From the NCBI GenBank assembly GCA_964057225.1, contig OZ059898.1, positions 13,541,767 through 13,605,766 of the forward strand: a DNA stretch of 64,000 bases, written 5' to 3'. A program made the position numbers and the translations under genes. The number at the start of each line of letters is the position of its first letter. Positions within the stretch are counted from its first letter, which is position 1. The stretch is from Auanema rhodensis (taxonomy: Eukaryota > Nematoda > Chromadorea > Rhabditida > Rhabditidae). Positions 1 to 12,300 of this stretch are shown here, piece after piece. The notes under the pieces were generated by a model. It ran no database searches and was not told the DNA's origin. It saw nothing but the letters and a program-made list of their open reading frames with translations.

Positions 1-1
1 T

Positions 2-2151
2 TACAACAGAAATGTTCGTCCAGTTAAAAACTCTTCAGATCCTTTACAAGTAAAATTTGGAGCAAATTTATGCCGCTTAATCGATGTGGTAATTTGAATA
101 AACATTCTTCAATTACTTATATAGAAACTTCAGGATGAAGTCAATCAGGTTTTAACTACAAGTTTATGGCTGGAGATGGTACAACTCTACTTATATTAAC
201 AACCATATTACTCATATCATCTGTTACAGCAATGGAAAGATCGAAAGCTTGTATGGAATCCAACTGATTATGGTGGAATTCAAAGTATTCATATACCTTC
301 TGATCAAATTTGGATTCCTGATATTGTCCTGTACAATAAGTATGAAAATTGAAATGTTTCCAATTTTTTTCATCATCATTACAGTGCTGATGGAGAACCT
401 CATATCAACCTTGTAAGCTTGGCTCGAGTAGACCATCATGGTAATGTTCTGTGGCAGCCCCCATCTATATACAAGAGCGTATGTCATGTAAGTATCTGTA
501 AATTACTGAATGCTTTTGAAATGCAATAAAGCTCATTACAGATTGACATTGAGTATTTTCCCTATGATTTGCAAACTTGCGAACTTAAGTTTGGTGGCTG
601 GTCTAATAATGGTAATACTTTGGAAATGGAACAAATTCCAGTAAATGTGGACGATAAGCCGATCCCTAGACTAAACTCTCGAGGGCAAGAGCATTTGTTT
701 CTTCAAAATGGGTTAGGTCTTTCTTTTTATCACAAGTAAGAGAGTATTTGAACATATTTGAAACATTTTATTATTTCAGAAGTGCTGAATGGGATCTTCT
801 TGAAGCTACATCATCTAGATATTCAGAACTATATCAAGGATGTTGTGGAGATGATTTATATATTGACATTAGATACAAGATAGTAATCAGACGAAAAGCT
901 ATATTCTTTACTGTCATGTTAACTATACCTTGTATGCTGATTGGTAAGCTTTATTTTAATTTTTTCAATCTTTACTCTTTACAACTCTCTCTTAAATTCA
1001 TATCACCAACAAAGTGTGTGATAGGTTCATGCGTATACCTTAAGCTTACATCTCAAATTTCCGTTTGTTTCTATCATTATACTGTAACTGAAGTTTTTTG
1101 AATAACAATGCTAATAATCTTATTCATATCATATTTCAGCCAATGTAACTCCATTTGTGTTCCTTATCCCACCAAATGAACACAAGATTGGTTTTTCCGT
1201 TTCCGTGTTTGTCGCATTCACTGTGTTCTACTTGGTTTTGATTGAACTGATCCCACCAACGTCTCTAGTTATTCCATTAATTGGTATTTCAAATCTTTTT
1301 TTCTTTCATTTTCCCCTTATTTTCAGGAAAATATCTATTCTTTACTTTATTAACCGTCTCATTAGCTATTATGATTAGTGTTGTCAATATCAATATATAT
1401 CGAAGGTTTACCTACTTTTCCATATCTTTCTTATCCATTTTGCAGACAAGCTTTTGCATCGGAAATGTCTCATTGGCAACGATGTTTGTTCGTTAGAATA
1501 TTACCTCGATGGCTTTTCCTCAAAGGGTTAAGTACCGATCATACTGAAGGAAGCACTGTAGGTAGTACAAGCAGCATCAAAGAATTTCAAAGTATAAATG
1601 ACGTTCAAGTATAGATGCACATGCTATAAACTATATCGTAGGCTGTCGATTGACTTCATCTAATACAACCAGTTCTCAACGGCCTGAGTCGCCAATCATT
1701 CCACCACAACGCTTAAGATTACTTAGTCTGGTTCAGGTATAAGACTTCATGAATGATGAAAAGACTTTGAATTATTAGATGGATGTAGCCCTGAAGCAAC
1801 GTAACAAAATTGATAATCTAAGTTTATTCCGCATGATCGCAGGTCAGATTAATATAATTGCTGCAAATTTTCATAATCAACAAATGGAAGGCAAAGTACG
1901 ACAACTATTATTACATTCTTTATCATTTTCATATTTAAAAACAAATATTTCAGATAACGGATGAATGGCGTCTTATGTCCTTAGTTGTAGATCGGCTATT
2001 TCTCGTCGTTTATTTGATAAGCAATGCTATTATGAATGTTTATTTTATTTGGAATTCACCTACACTTTTTGATAATCGTCCAGCATTAGGTCAGGAAACA
2101 CCGTTCAAACCTCTCAGTGGTTCCTCAGCTTACATTAACGATGACTTATAA
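2..2151 (+). CDS. Nicotinic acetylcholine receptor alpha-type subunit (5' end outside window)
   Basis: Cys-loop ligand-gated cation channel subunit, 3' part only; the signal peptide and first beta strands lie upstream of the window. By-eye exons are 2-88, 134-178, 230-339, 385-487, 542-711, 780-943, 1140-1283, 1327-1405, 1446-1591, then two or three more to TAA at 2149-2151. The Cys-loop has 13 residues between its cysteines ([15 protein letters not shown]). The vicinal Cys pair in YQGCCGDD marks an alpha-type subunit. M1 contains LTIPCMLI, M2 runs from [12 protein letters not shown] to ELIPPTS, M3 follows GKYLFFTLL, and M4 follows [16 protein letters not shown]. The cytoplasmic loop is short. 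M2 carries unusual pore residues (see findings). The family functions as pentamers at synapses and muscle. The EHK-type M1-M2 link suggests the ACR-8/LEV-8/ACR-12 group, but this rests on memory and is uncertain. Confidence 0.9.
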
Positions 2152-2605
2152 AATATTATAAATAATAATAATCAATAATTGTTATTTATTTATTATAAAA
2201 TAATATATTTATTCCTATTTTCTGTTCATTTATTTCGTTAAAACAAATCACTTCCAAATGGCCATTAATATGCTAATATAGCCAATCAAACGTCAAGATC
2301 ATTTTTCTAACAAATCACATAAGAATCGGTTGCATATTACTAAAAATATTTATAATATTCAATATGAAAGTCTGATAAACTTCAATACATCGTTTTATGT
2401 GAAATTTTTAAATTTATTCATTCTTTCAAATAAAATGAAATATTATTGTGCAATAAAAAAATATATTTAAAGTTATTTATACAAAACATTTAAAAACAAC
2501 ATCATTAATATCATTACAGTTCAAAATAAAAATTCCAAGATTGTAGTATTAGTTGTAAAAAATAATTATCTTTCATTTATAATTTATGTTTGCAGTATGG
2601 GGAGA

Positions 2606-2618
2606 GGGGGGGGGGGGG
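2606..2618 (+). repeat. Poly-G tract (13 G)
   Basis: An uninterrupted run of 13 G preceded by GGGGAGA, so nearly 20 purines dominated by G. It stands out in an AT-rich intergenic region. On single-stranded DNA or RNA it could form a G-quadruplex. Confidence 0.9.
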
Positions 2619-4217
2619 TAAAATTCGTGTTTTTAACATTTTTCTTAACTATTCGCTTATCTATTATCATGATCATCACTGTCTGTCTCTATATGTCGAG
2701 GTCTAATATGTCATTGTTTCAGGTTTTTTATTTAATTGTCGTCTATCGCATTTTCATCTTCTTTTTTTGGTCGATACATCGGCAAAAAATTGCTCTTGAA
2801 ATCATGATTTTTTTCTCTCAAGCACATGTCTTAGTCCAAATGATTGCACTTCGAAAGCATATAGTATATGATATTGCATTTCTACTTATATAAGTTCTCA
2901 TATTGCTAAATCCTACATGAGAAATATTTTTAATTTCTTTAAGTACAAATTCAACATCATTGATCTCTATCAAACATTTTATTATGAACAAGTATTTTTT
3001 TGTAATTATTGTATCAAATACAAATATCTAATAATAAATTTTATGAAAATAAAAATATGTATTTTTATTACTTCCTGTTAATATTAAATTATTGAAATCT
3101 GAGCTTTGTCATCCATAAAACATACGCCGAGAACATCCAACACTACCCGAGTTTCTAAACTTCTGAAGGCACCTTTAGATTTATATGGGAGACGTCTTTG
3201 TCTTATTTTCTTTAATTTGTTATTTCTTAAACTACAGAATAATTATTTATAGTCTATCAAGGTCTAGGTGATACAAATTTGATTTGGAAACATTTTTTCA
3301 AAAAATCTGATAACTTCTAAAAGATTCAGCCCGAAATAGCTTAGCTAACTCATTTATCGTTAACAAGGTTAATATAATTTAATTTCTTTATTTTTCTAAT
3401 ACAGAACTATAATTTTTGATTGGCTGGAATGAAAAATAAATTGGCAATTAGTGAAAAAAATTAATATATTTTATTGTAGAAAATTATGTTGGATATTTGC
3501 TTATAACAATAGATTTTTAAGACATTATAATAGTGAATAGCATTAGTCTCCATCAGATATGAAAGCTTAAAATCTAAAAAAATAAGCTTTGTCTCAATTG
3601 TTGTTCTTGATAATCGTATTAACTAACTAATGAACTCTGCTTTTGATATGTTTAAAATAATGCAATTTTAAGAACATGTATGTATGTTCATGTACTTTGT
3701 TGCTTTGGAATTTTAAAGTTCAACTTTTCCTTCATTATTTTAATAAATTATTAGATAGCATATTCATGTCCTTTCTCTCAACATAGTATTGTTTATCGAA
3801 TTTTTACAAAATTAAAATGAATCGAGAACCAAGTATTCGTGAAGTTGTTTCCATAGTTCCAAATTTCAAATCTGAAGGAAGCATCTAAAAGTTAATGAAA
3901 AAGTTTCCGACGAACTGCGTTAACGGATTTTTTAGAGTAATTCAATTTACATTTGCATCACTTTTCGACCTTAAAACGTCTGGGAAAAATTAGCACAACT
4001 TGTACACTGATGCACCTTATCTGATGTGTTCTTACAATTCTTCTCTATGACACAACGGCAGACTGGCAGGCTTTTGTTTATTTCAATTTCACGTGAAATT
4101 TCATTTCATTTATTTTAGTAATGCTAAAATGAATGGTTGTTTTATTTTTCCCCATCGTCTTTCACACACCCTCTTGATCGCTCTGTCTGCCTTTCACCCC
4201 CCTCTCACCAATTTTTA

Positions 4218-4232
4218 CCCCCCCCCCCCCCC
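4218..4232 (+). repeat. Poly-C tract (15 C)
   Basis: An uninterrupted run of 15 C within a C/T-rich stretch at about 4180-4260, upstream of the 7TM receptor gene. The other strand is a G run with G-quadruplex potential. Confidence 0.9.
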
Positions 4233-4459
4233 TGTCTTACTTCATCTATGTGCATTTTGCTCTCTTGGGTCATCAAACAACTACATGTATGTATTTATCG
4301 AAATCTTTTCTACCTTCTAATCTTGTTTCAATTTTATAGCTGTTTCCATTTCAAAAATTGAACATTGGCCGTTACATTAACGATTCAGCCACATAGTTGT
4401 GTTATTTTATTGTCTTATCGTGCAACAATTGTCACACAAAAACTTGGATATTGTTTCAG

Positions 4460-6010
4460 ATGGAATTGGAATATGTTACTTATGTAGTTTTGGGATTTTT
4501 ATTAACTTCAACTAATACTTTAATCTTTACAACTATTATGATTCATAAAGCTTTGCGCAATCACAAGGTATTATTTCAACTTTTTTTGCATTCCTTTACT
4601 CATAGTTTAAAGGAATATGCGCTCATGGGTATGCTGGTGTTTTTCAATTCCATTTTGGGTATAGGCTTTGTATCAGCTGGTTTGCACAGATTTTTCGAAG
4701 ATCCTGTGATAACAAATGTTACAAGAACGACGTGCTTAACGTATACATATATACAAAAATCCGTAGTTTAATCCTGAAGAAATTCGTTTTCAGGTTACCA
4801 CATGTTTATCTTTTCTCAGGAACACCTTGTACTATTAGTTTGCTTCTTCCCTTCATAGCACTGGATCGTCTGGTCGCTGTTATGAAGCCTTTATTCTACT
4901 ATTCGCTCCATGAACAATATTCATAGTTCGCAACATTCTGACTTATTTTGTTGAAAATAACAAATTCGTTTCAGCCTCATCGTCTTTGTTATGTCCATTC
5001 TTCATATATGCTTCTTCTTTTTTGATTTGCATCTAATTTTATCAAACCCAGGTTAGCAGTTAAACTAGAAAGGTTCAACGTCACTCATGTATTCTCAGAG
5101 CTTGTTCCATCTCATTGCGATTACCGTGAACTCTATGAGCAATTCTACAAACGGTAACTTTTCTAATAATCCATCTTTCTAAAATCTGAACTAGAACGTA
5201 GTCATAACGTATTACTACAGGTTTGAGATATGTGTCATCGTGTTTGGCCATTTTCTAGCAGTAGTTATCTACATTGCTGTGATTTTTGCTTTTCAAAATC
5301 GAACTCGTGTGAAACTGATCAGGTACATTGTCCCTGTCTACAATTTAGTCAAATCAAGGTTTATATAATTTTAGTGATCATCGATGTCTTGAACTTGTAC
5401 ATAGACGAAGATCTCGTATAATTCAAACCTTCGGCCTATTCGCTGTCATGACTTTTTGCATCGTCGTCTTACCTTTTGTAATAGTTCTAACTATCGACTG
5501 CTTATTAGACTCAACTTCTCCGTATCGGAAAAACTTAGATGATATCTATATGATCGGCACAAAGGTGCTTCCAAAAATAAATAGGAAATTCAAGTTTGGA
5601 TTTCAGGTTGCTCTTCTTAACCCTACACTGAATGTTGTGATATATGCTTTAAGACATAATGAAATATATATGGGAATGAAGACTATGCTTCGTGGGCAAG
5701 CTGTATTCTACTTCTCGTAACATAACATTCAAATTTTATCGAATTTTAGATGCCTGACAGCACTGAACAATGGAGAGTTCGAGAAGTATTCCCCTCGCTC
5801 AAAGGAAATTCATCGTTTCAGGGAACTCCAAAACATGTGTACTCACTTGCTCATTACCAGGTTTTTCTTATAAAAATGTTTTTGAAATTAGAAATATGAC
5901 TTTAGATGCTGAAGCAATTAGCCGAAGAAAAGACAAGGCGGCAAAGTAGAAACAGTACAGAAAAATCCGATTCATGTCGCGATTCTCAAATATCTCAAAC
6001 ACGAGTATAA
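4460..6010 (+). CDS. Orphan 7TM G-protein-coupled receptor
   Basis: Start ATG at 4460 directly follows TTGTTTCAG, which may be a trans-splice acceptor or the end of an upstream intron. TM1 is YVTYVVLGFLLTSTNTLIF. TM2 follows an intron of about 45 bases (EYALMGMLVFFNSILG). After TM3 comes the DRY-like LDRLVAVMKPLFYY. TM5 lies in FEICVIVFGHFLAVVIYIAV. TM7 contains NPTLNVVIYALRHNE, the nematode version of NPxxY. The exon to 5702 joins in phase 0 to 5750, and the basic Ser-rich tail ends at TAA 6008-6010. A split TAG near 4925 is resolved by a donor inside it. The stretch 4975-5050 (TM4) does not join cleanly in frame to the second extracellular loop ending in LVPSHCDYREL. It looks rhodopsin-like or nematode chemoreceptor-like; I cannot assign a ligand or subfamily. 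Confidence 0.75.
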
Positions 6011-6365
6011 ACCAACGATTCAATGTTTTCTATTTGATCTCAATTAAACTATAAATAACTTTTACTATTTTCTTATATTAGGCAGTTTGTCAAGAAAACT
6101 GCAGAGAAGAGCCAGTGACCGTAAGAAACTTAGGTTTATGAAATATTTGATTTATTGACAAATGAAAATAAAAATCAACAACTTTTACTGTGACACAAAC
6201 GCTTACATCACAGTAAAATAACGAATCATAAAACAATAAAACAGTAAAGTTAGTAACAACAATCATCTACGACAGTCTTTCTGAGAACTTTTGCTATATC
6301 TCAACCAGGTGTCTTACTGTTTAAATATATTTGTCAATCTAACAAGATAGCTGTCCCGTTTGGAA
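6011..6365. other. Convergent 3' intergenic region
   Basis: About 355 bases between the stop codons of the 7TM receptor (+) and importin-7 (-). It is AT-rich and includes an AATAAA-like motif on the plus strand near 6168 (AAAATAAAAATC), plausibly the polyadenylation signal of the receptor gene. I see nothing else in it. Confidence 0.6.
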
Positions 6366-9300
6366 TTATGAATTTCCGAAATTAAAACTTCCGGGAACAA
6401 CAGCTTCAGCATTGAATGAATAGCCACCTTGCTCCAAAACTTTCTTAGACTGCTCAGCCTTGACGTGATTTTCACAAGTCTGTAAGCATAAGTTGACTTA
6501 GACTGTGTTCGAAAAGTAATAGACACCAACCTTATCCAATTCTACAAGCTGTTGCTTCTCATTATCTTCCAGATTATTAACCATCTGCATAAACAAGACT
6601 TGTTCGGTAGACTTGAAGTCTTAAAGTCAAAGAAAATTAAATTTAACTCTGGTTGTAACTTACGTTCCATAGAATTCTTGAAAAGGACAAACACATCTGG
6701 GCCATTTTCGTCGTCTATGATACATTGGTATTGCTCAGTGTCAGTTTCATCATCATCGTCATCATCGTAATCGGAATCATTATCATCGTCACTCTCTCCT
6801 CTTCCATCTTTAGCAAGATGATCCAAATATTCAAGAGTAAGCTCATCAATCTCATCATCATCATCAGAGAGATCGTCGTCAATCTTTCGATGATCCCCTT
6901 TATCACTGTCATCGTCGCTATCAGAATCCATGTCGGCCTTTCTGTTGTCAGCTTGAGTTTTCAATGCGCGTTGAAGTCCACTGAATAGTTTCACACAACA
7001 TTGAAGAACCTTCTTGGAATCATATGAGAATATGGCTGGCCTAACAGCTTGCGGGAGATGCATAAGAGTGCACCAAGCGAAAAGAGCCATACGTCTAAAC
7101 TTTACTTTTTTAGGAAAAAAAATAAGAAAACAATCTAACCTGTTATGGAGTCCTGAGAATTTGTCACTGAGCTCAACAAGCTGTTGAGAAATAAAATCAA
7201 GAGGATTAGGATGATCAGGAGCTAATTCTTTAAGCACTTTATAAGCTAATTCAGTATTTGTGTAAAGAGCAGCAACAACAACAAGAACAAGCATATGCTT
7301 GAGCTCAGAGAGTCCATCTTCGAAAGGCTTAGTTAATCTCTCTAGTGCAATAACAATTATGGCTGGATAAGCCTAAAAGAAAGACAATTATTGAAGAAAT
7401 GAAGAAAACTACACACCTCATGAATCATGCTACTGCATTGCAAAATAACAATTTCAAGCATTTTGGCGGCGTAAAGTTGATTTTCATCACCTTCATCACC
7501 ATTTTCTAAAACTAATTTACACATATCAATCACAGCGTTAAGTCGTTCAGGTCTAGCAAGGAAGCTTTCAGTATCCGTTACAATGTATAGATGAATCACA
7601 GGTACCAAATCTAAAAAATAGGACGATATGAACGAACTTGGTAAAACCAGAATCTTACCAGCAAACTGAAGAAGAACACCTTTGTCTTCCTTGAACATCT
7701 GATAAATTTTATCAAAAACGCTCCACATAGGTTCGCTGACATAAACAGAAATCAGGGATTGAATGAGTAGGAGGACTTCATCATAATAATCTGAAAAAGA
7801 TTGCAGTGTGTACATAAGGTTTCAAAAATTAAAACTTACCAATGTTACCAGTTTCAAAAACATGGACAATGATTTGCAGGACATGAGCTTCGATTTGAAC
7901 CATAATTTGACGGTGATCACTAACAACCTGAATGAATGAAATAGTAAGACGTATTATAAACAGAATTAACCTCGAGAATATTGGAGAGAGAACTGATAAT
8001 GCTCATCAAAGCTGGAGTTCTTTCTTCAGCAAATTCACTCTTGATCATTGAAAGGAAAAGAGTGCACTAAAATTGAAACTGGTTAAGAACTCAAAAGGCT
8101 ATAACAGACCATCTGCTCGGCGACGTTGTTAGCAATAGGAATTACTTCGTCCATAAACTCATCCATAAGTTTATCCATAACCGAAACAGTGTCCTCAATC
8201 TGTGTATGAGCACACAATTGTAAAACATTTGGAATAATATCAGGCACGTAAGGTCGGAATAAATCAGAAACTAAAGAACGAAGTTATTTCAAACTTTTTA
8301 TAAAATTCATACCGTCTTCTTGATCGTCAAGAAGAGCTTCAATAGCTAAAGCAGCTTCTACCTTGGCCGGCAATTCTTCTTCTGCAGAACATAGAACATG
8401 AACTAATAATTGAATGGCCTTCTTCAGGATCTTTTTTCCACTGAAAATAGTAGCCGAGAATTGCTTCAAGCACCATGCAGCTCTTGATCGGACGAATCGA
8501 GAATTATCAACGAGTCTATTGATAACATGAGCATCAAGAAGCTTCTCAACATCTTTTCTGTATTTCTGAAACCCCACATAAAATTTTGCATAAAAATGAT
8601 CACGAACCTTGCTCTTACACAGTTGTTCAGCTAATTCTCCAATCATACGAAGAGCTCCATCAATCTCACGAGGATTTTGAGAAGAAGAAAGAGTCTAAAA
8701 GGCAAATTAGCACAGTTATGAAAGAATAAAACGTACTCCTATAGCAAAAGCCAAAACTGGCTGAATGATGTCTTTTCTTCTAGCTAAAGCGGCTAACAAG
8801 CTTCCGGCTCCGAATCCCGGATTGTGAATATCTTCGAAGATATCTAAAAACTATCTTCATTATCTCTGAATAGACTATATTCAAACCATATTTGAAACGA
8901 ATGTATTCCTCAACATCATCTTCCCACATTTCCTCATCATCATCGCTATGACAAAGCAGAGGGAAGAGAACAGTTGTAATAATCACCTGAAAATCGATAT
9001 AAAGTACAAACGACGTTTCAAAGTGATCAAACTTGAGCATGAGGTTTAATAACTTTCCAGCTGAAGGAATGAGAAACAGCTGTGTTCAAAACGCTCAAAG
9101 CCAGGAGAGTAACTCTGTCAGTGACAAAAATACCACTCCGACGATCATTAAGAATCTTCATCATGACCTCAGAACAAGAGACAGAGAACTTTTGAACGAA
9201 ATGCTTTCCAAACTCTGCATAACCTTTCTCACTCTGGCCTGGAGCACTGTATCTGAAAATTAACAAAAGTTTAAAATACATTATGTTGAGCTATAATTAC

Positions 9301-12300
9301 CTTTCGAAAATGCGATCCACAATCTTACCAGCCCACTTCTTGCACTTCCACCAAACTGTCAAACTACGTTCTTCGAAGTCTTCAATAGTGTTGACCTAGA
9401 AAGATATGGTATGCTAATCTGGTATGAAATTAAACGAATAATACCTCTTCTGAAACAGGACGAAGAAGTACTTCTCTACACAATTCAATCCAGGAATCCA
9501 TAGATTCAATTGGCACCATTTCAAAATTAAGGTTGAACTATAACTCAATAATTCAATTCTGAACACAAAATCAAATATACCTGTATAAGAGCAAAGAAAA
9601 TTTTGAGAAGAAGCTTCTGAAGAGCTACTGATTCCTCGGAAGAATTAGGAGCCAATTGAATGAACCGTTCATAGAGAATTGGAAGAAGTACTTTCATAGA
9701 ATCAATCAAAGGTTGACGTTCTGAAACTCTCTTGTACCTATAAAACAAAGAAAGAAGAAAATGAGATCCGAATGAAGCTTACTCGTATATCTTGGACAAC
9801 CTATAAATTAGAAGAAGAGCTCCATGAAGAGCACCAAAATCAGGAGTTAACAATTTTGTTTGAATCTCCGATAAGAGTCCGGGCCAGTTTCCAGGGAATT
9901 CAGTACGCAGCATAAACTGTCCAGCAACACAAAGTTGGGGTCTTAACAATATATAAATGAATATGTGATATTCATTCACGAATTCTACCGTGTAAAGTCT
10001 CCAGATAAACAGATAGCTTCCAAAATATTAAGCTTCAAGAGACTCTTATCCTCGTCAGGAATGATGAATGAATTATTCTCGTTAGCAGCAATAAAGCCAT
10101 TTTCTGATTGGTCCTCGTCCTTATCATTCTAAGTAAAAAAAAAGAAGTCAATAGAGCTGAAAAGGGATTCCAAACCTCCCAGTGCTTGCAAATAGTATTT
10201 TTGAAATAAATGACAGCAGCTTGTCGTACTGCAGTTGATAACGAGCCATCACAAGTGATTTTGAGGAGCTCCGGAGTGAAGCCTGGCAATTGGGCGCACT
10301 GAAAATGACAACACATTTACAAAGAACTCCAAGAAATAATTAAAAAACCCGAATCCCATATTTCAATATTTACGAATAATTTTCCGAAGTACAGAGATGC
10401 ACAGATTAGCAAACCGGTCTCATATCAAAACTTTATGAATTTTGCAGAAAACTACATAAGAGCAAAAAATAATATGCAGATAAAAAGCAAAACGAGATAG
10501 AACACCGGCACAATCAAGGGTACAGGAGATAAAGTAGGGACAACGAGAACAAAAATGCAAATTTAACTTCTATCTTATAAACAGAGAAAACAATAATAAC
10601 CCGATATAATAATTAACAAGCACACATTTCCGCCTTTTCGTAATATTTGTTAGCAAGTTTTCCTTTCATAGCTTCCATGGCAACTTCAGCAGCTTCGTTG
10701 TAAAGATTATAAGCTCTTTCAAAATCCTGAGTTAAACCGCAACCTCCCTCCTGATACATTTCAGCCATGCGGGCCAGAATTTCATAGCGAGGACGATACG
10801 TTCCTTCTGAGTCATCGTCACTGAATCCTACTGCCTTTTGATACCAAGTTATAGCATTAGGGAAGCTAGGTTGAGACCCGGCGCCCATTCGCCTTCCAGT
10901 TTCAAAAGCTTCAGCAACAAACAACATGGATCCTCGATCTCCCATTTCGGCGGCCGTTTCCATAAGTTCAAACGCGAATGCTTCTCGATCATAATCTTCA
11001 TTCTCATCACCATCTTGACCGTCATGACGCCAGTTTTCATCTTCTCCTATATCTTTTAGTAACTCATGAGGAGTACCATAAATCATCTGAGCAACAGTGA
11101 TGATGGCTTCAAGTACACCACAGCGTCGAGCAACATCCAAATGATATAGGGCGGATGTGGTGTCGTACTTGATAGATCGGATACTGTCTTTTGAGTTATC
11201 ACTTTCATCGGTCGGGCAGAGAGCTCTCTTCTTTTCTTCGTTATCTTCTTCAGGCAAGAAACGTCCTAACTCGTGATATCTAGCCAAATCCAAATGAATC
11301 TGCCCAAGAATCAAGGTGTGGTTAGCAATTCTATTACATTCTTCCGATAACTGTTGAAGTTCAATAGCGGAAAGAACTCCGGCAGGAACAGATTGTTTCC
11401 GATTAACCATCCAAAAGTTTTCTCTCTCAGTCTCTCTTGTTAGACGAGAACTTCCCATGCTGCTGGTTCCGATTGAGCTTCCCATACTATCATAACGATC
11501 ACGGGTCTTTCGATCTCGTTCAGTTCTTTGGACTTGAAGATTGGGAAGAGCTACTTTACGTAGAGGGCGAGGCATTTCTTCAGATACATCCTCATCATCG
11601 TTAGTAAATTTCAAAGGCTCAGAATCATCGTCTTCATCCTCCAAATCATCAACGGCTCGGAATGAGTCGAGGTGTACATCAGCTGTTGCTTCAGATAGGC
11701 AATCTTCACAAACGCAATCGTCATCGTGTACAGCTTTACTGCGATCTGTAGAGCATCTTGAGCTTCGTCTGGAGGTACCACCACTGCTTGATGAATTGCG
11801 ACTCCTCATAGAGATAGTTCTTACACGAAGACATTCCATAGCATCGTCTTGTTCCATTCCTTGCATAATAGCAGAACAAGCAGTACTGCTTGGTTGACGA
11901 CTAAACATTGTAGCTTGGTTGTGGTTGATAACATAAGTAGAGTCTTCAACAGCTTTACGTTCCGTATCAGAAAGATCAAACTCAGTTAAACAGAGTGAAT
12001 GACAAATGTCATTACACTTGTGAGAATGGAAAAACAGTGCCATTCCTCTAGTTCCAAGATTTCCATCACCGTAATCGGTTCCAAGTACAGTATGGATTTG
12101 AGGATCAGTATAAAGATCTCCTACTCCTTGAATATCAACAACGATCATTTGATGTCCAGAGCGTTCAAAAGTGAAGTGTGAGAAGGCTTGGGGCGTCTTC
12201 CGGGCAATATCAGAAACAAAACCAGAATTGGAGTTATATTTCACGTATTTTCCTTCGATATAATGTTCCAAATGATAGAGGGGTTCTCCAGGTAGATCAA

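Larger units (their letters stand above)
2152..4459. other. AT-rich intergenic region without recognised gene
   Basis: About 2.3 kb between the receptor subunit and the 7TM gene. It is very AT-rich, with many A and T runs and no reading frame that resembles a protein. It holds a run of 13 G at 2606-2618 and a run of 15 C at 4218-4232. The short open frames near 2600 and 4100 are composed of low-complexity residues and have no splice partners. It presumably contains the 3' UTR of the receptor gene and the promoter of the 7TM gene, but I see no defined element. Confidence 0.6.

Noticed and set aside
6715-6988. Open frames on both strands rich in Met/Ile/Ser
   Set aside because: They are shadows of the Asp-codon repeats that encode the importin-7 acidic tract.
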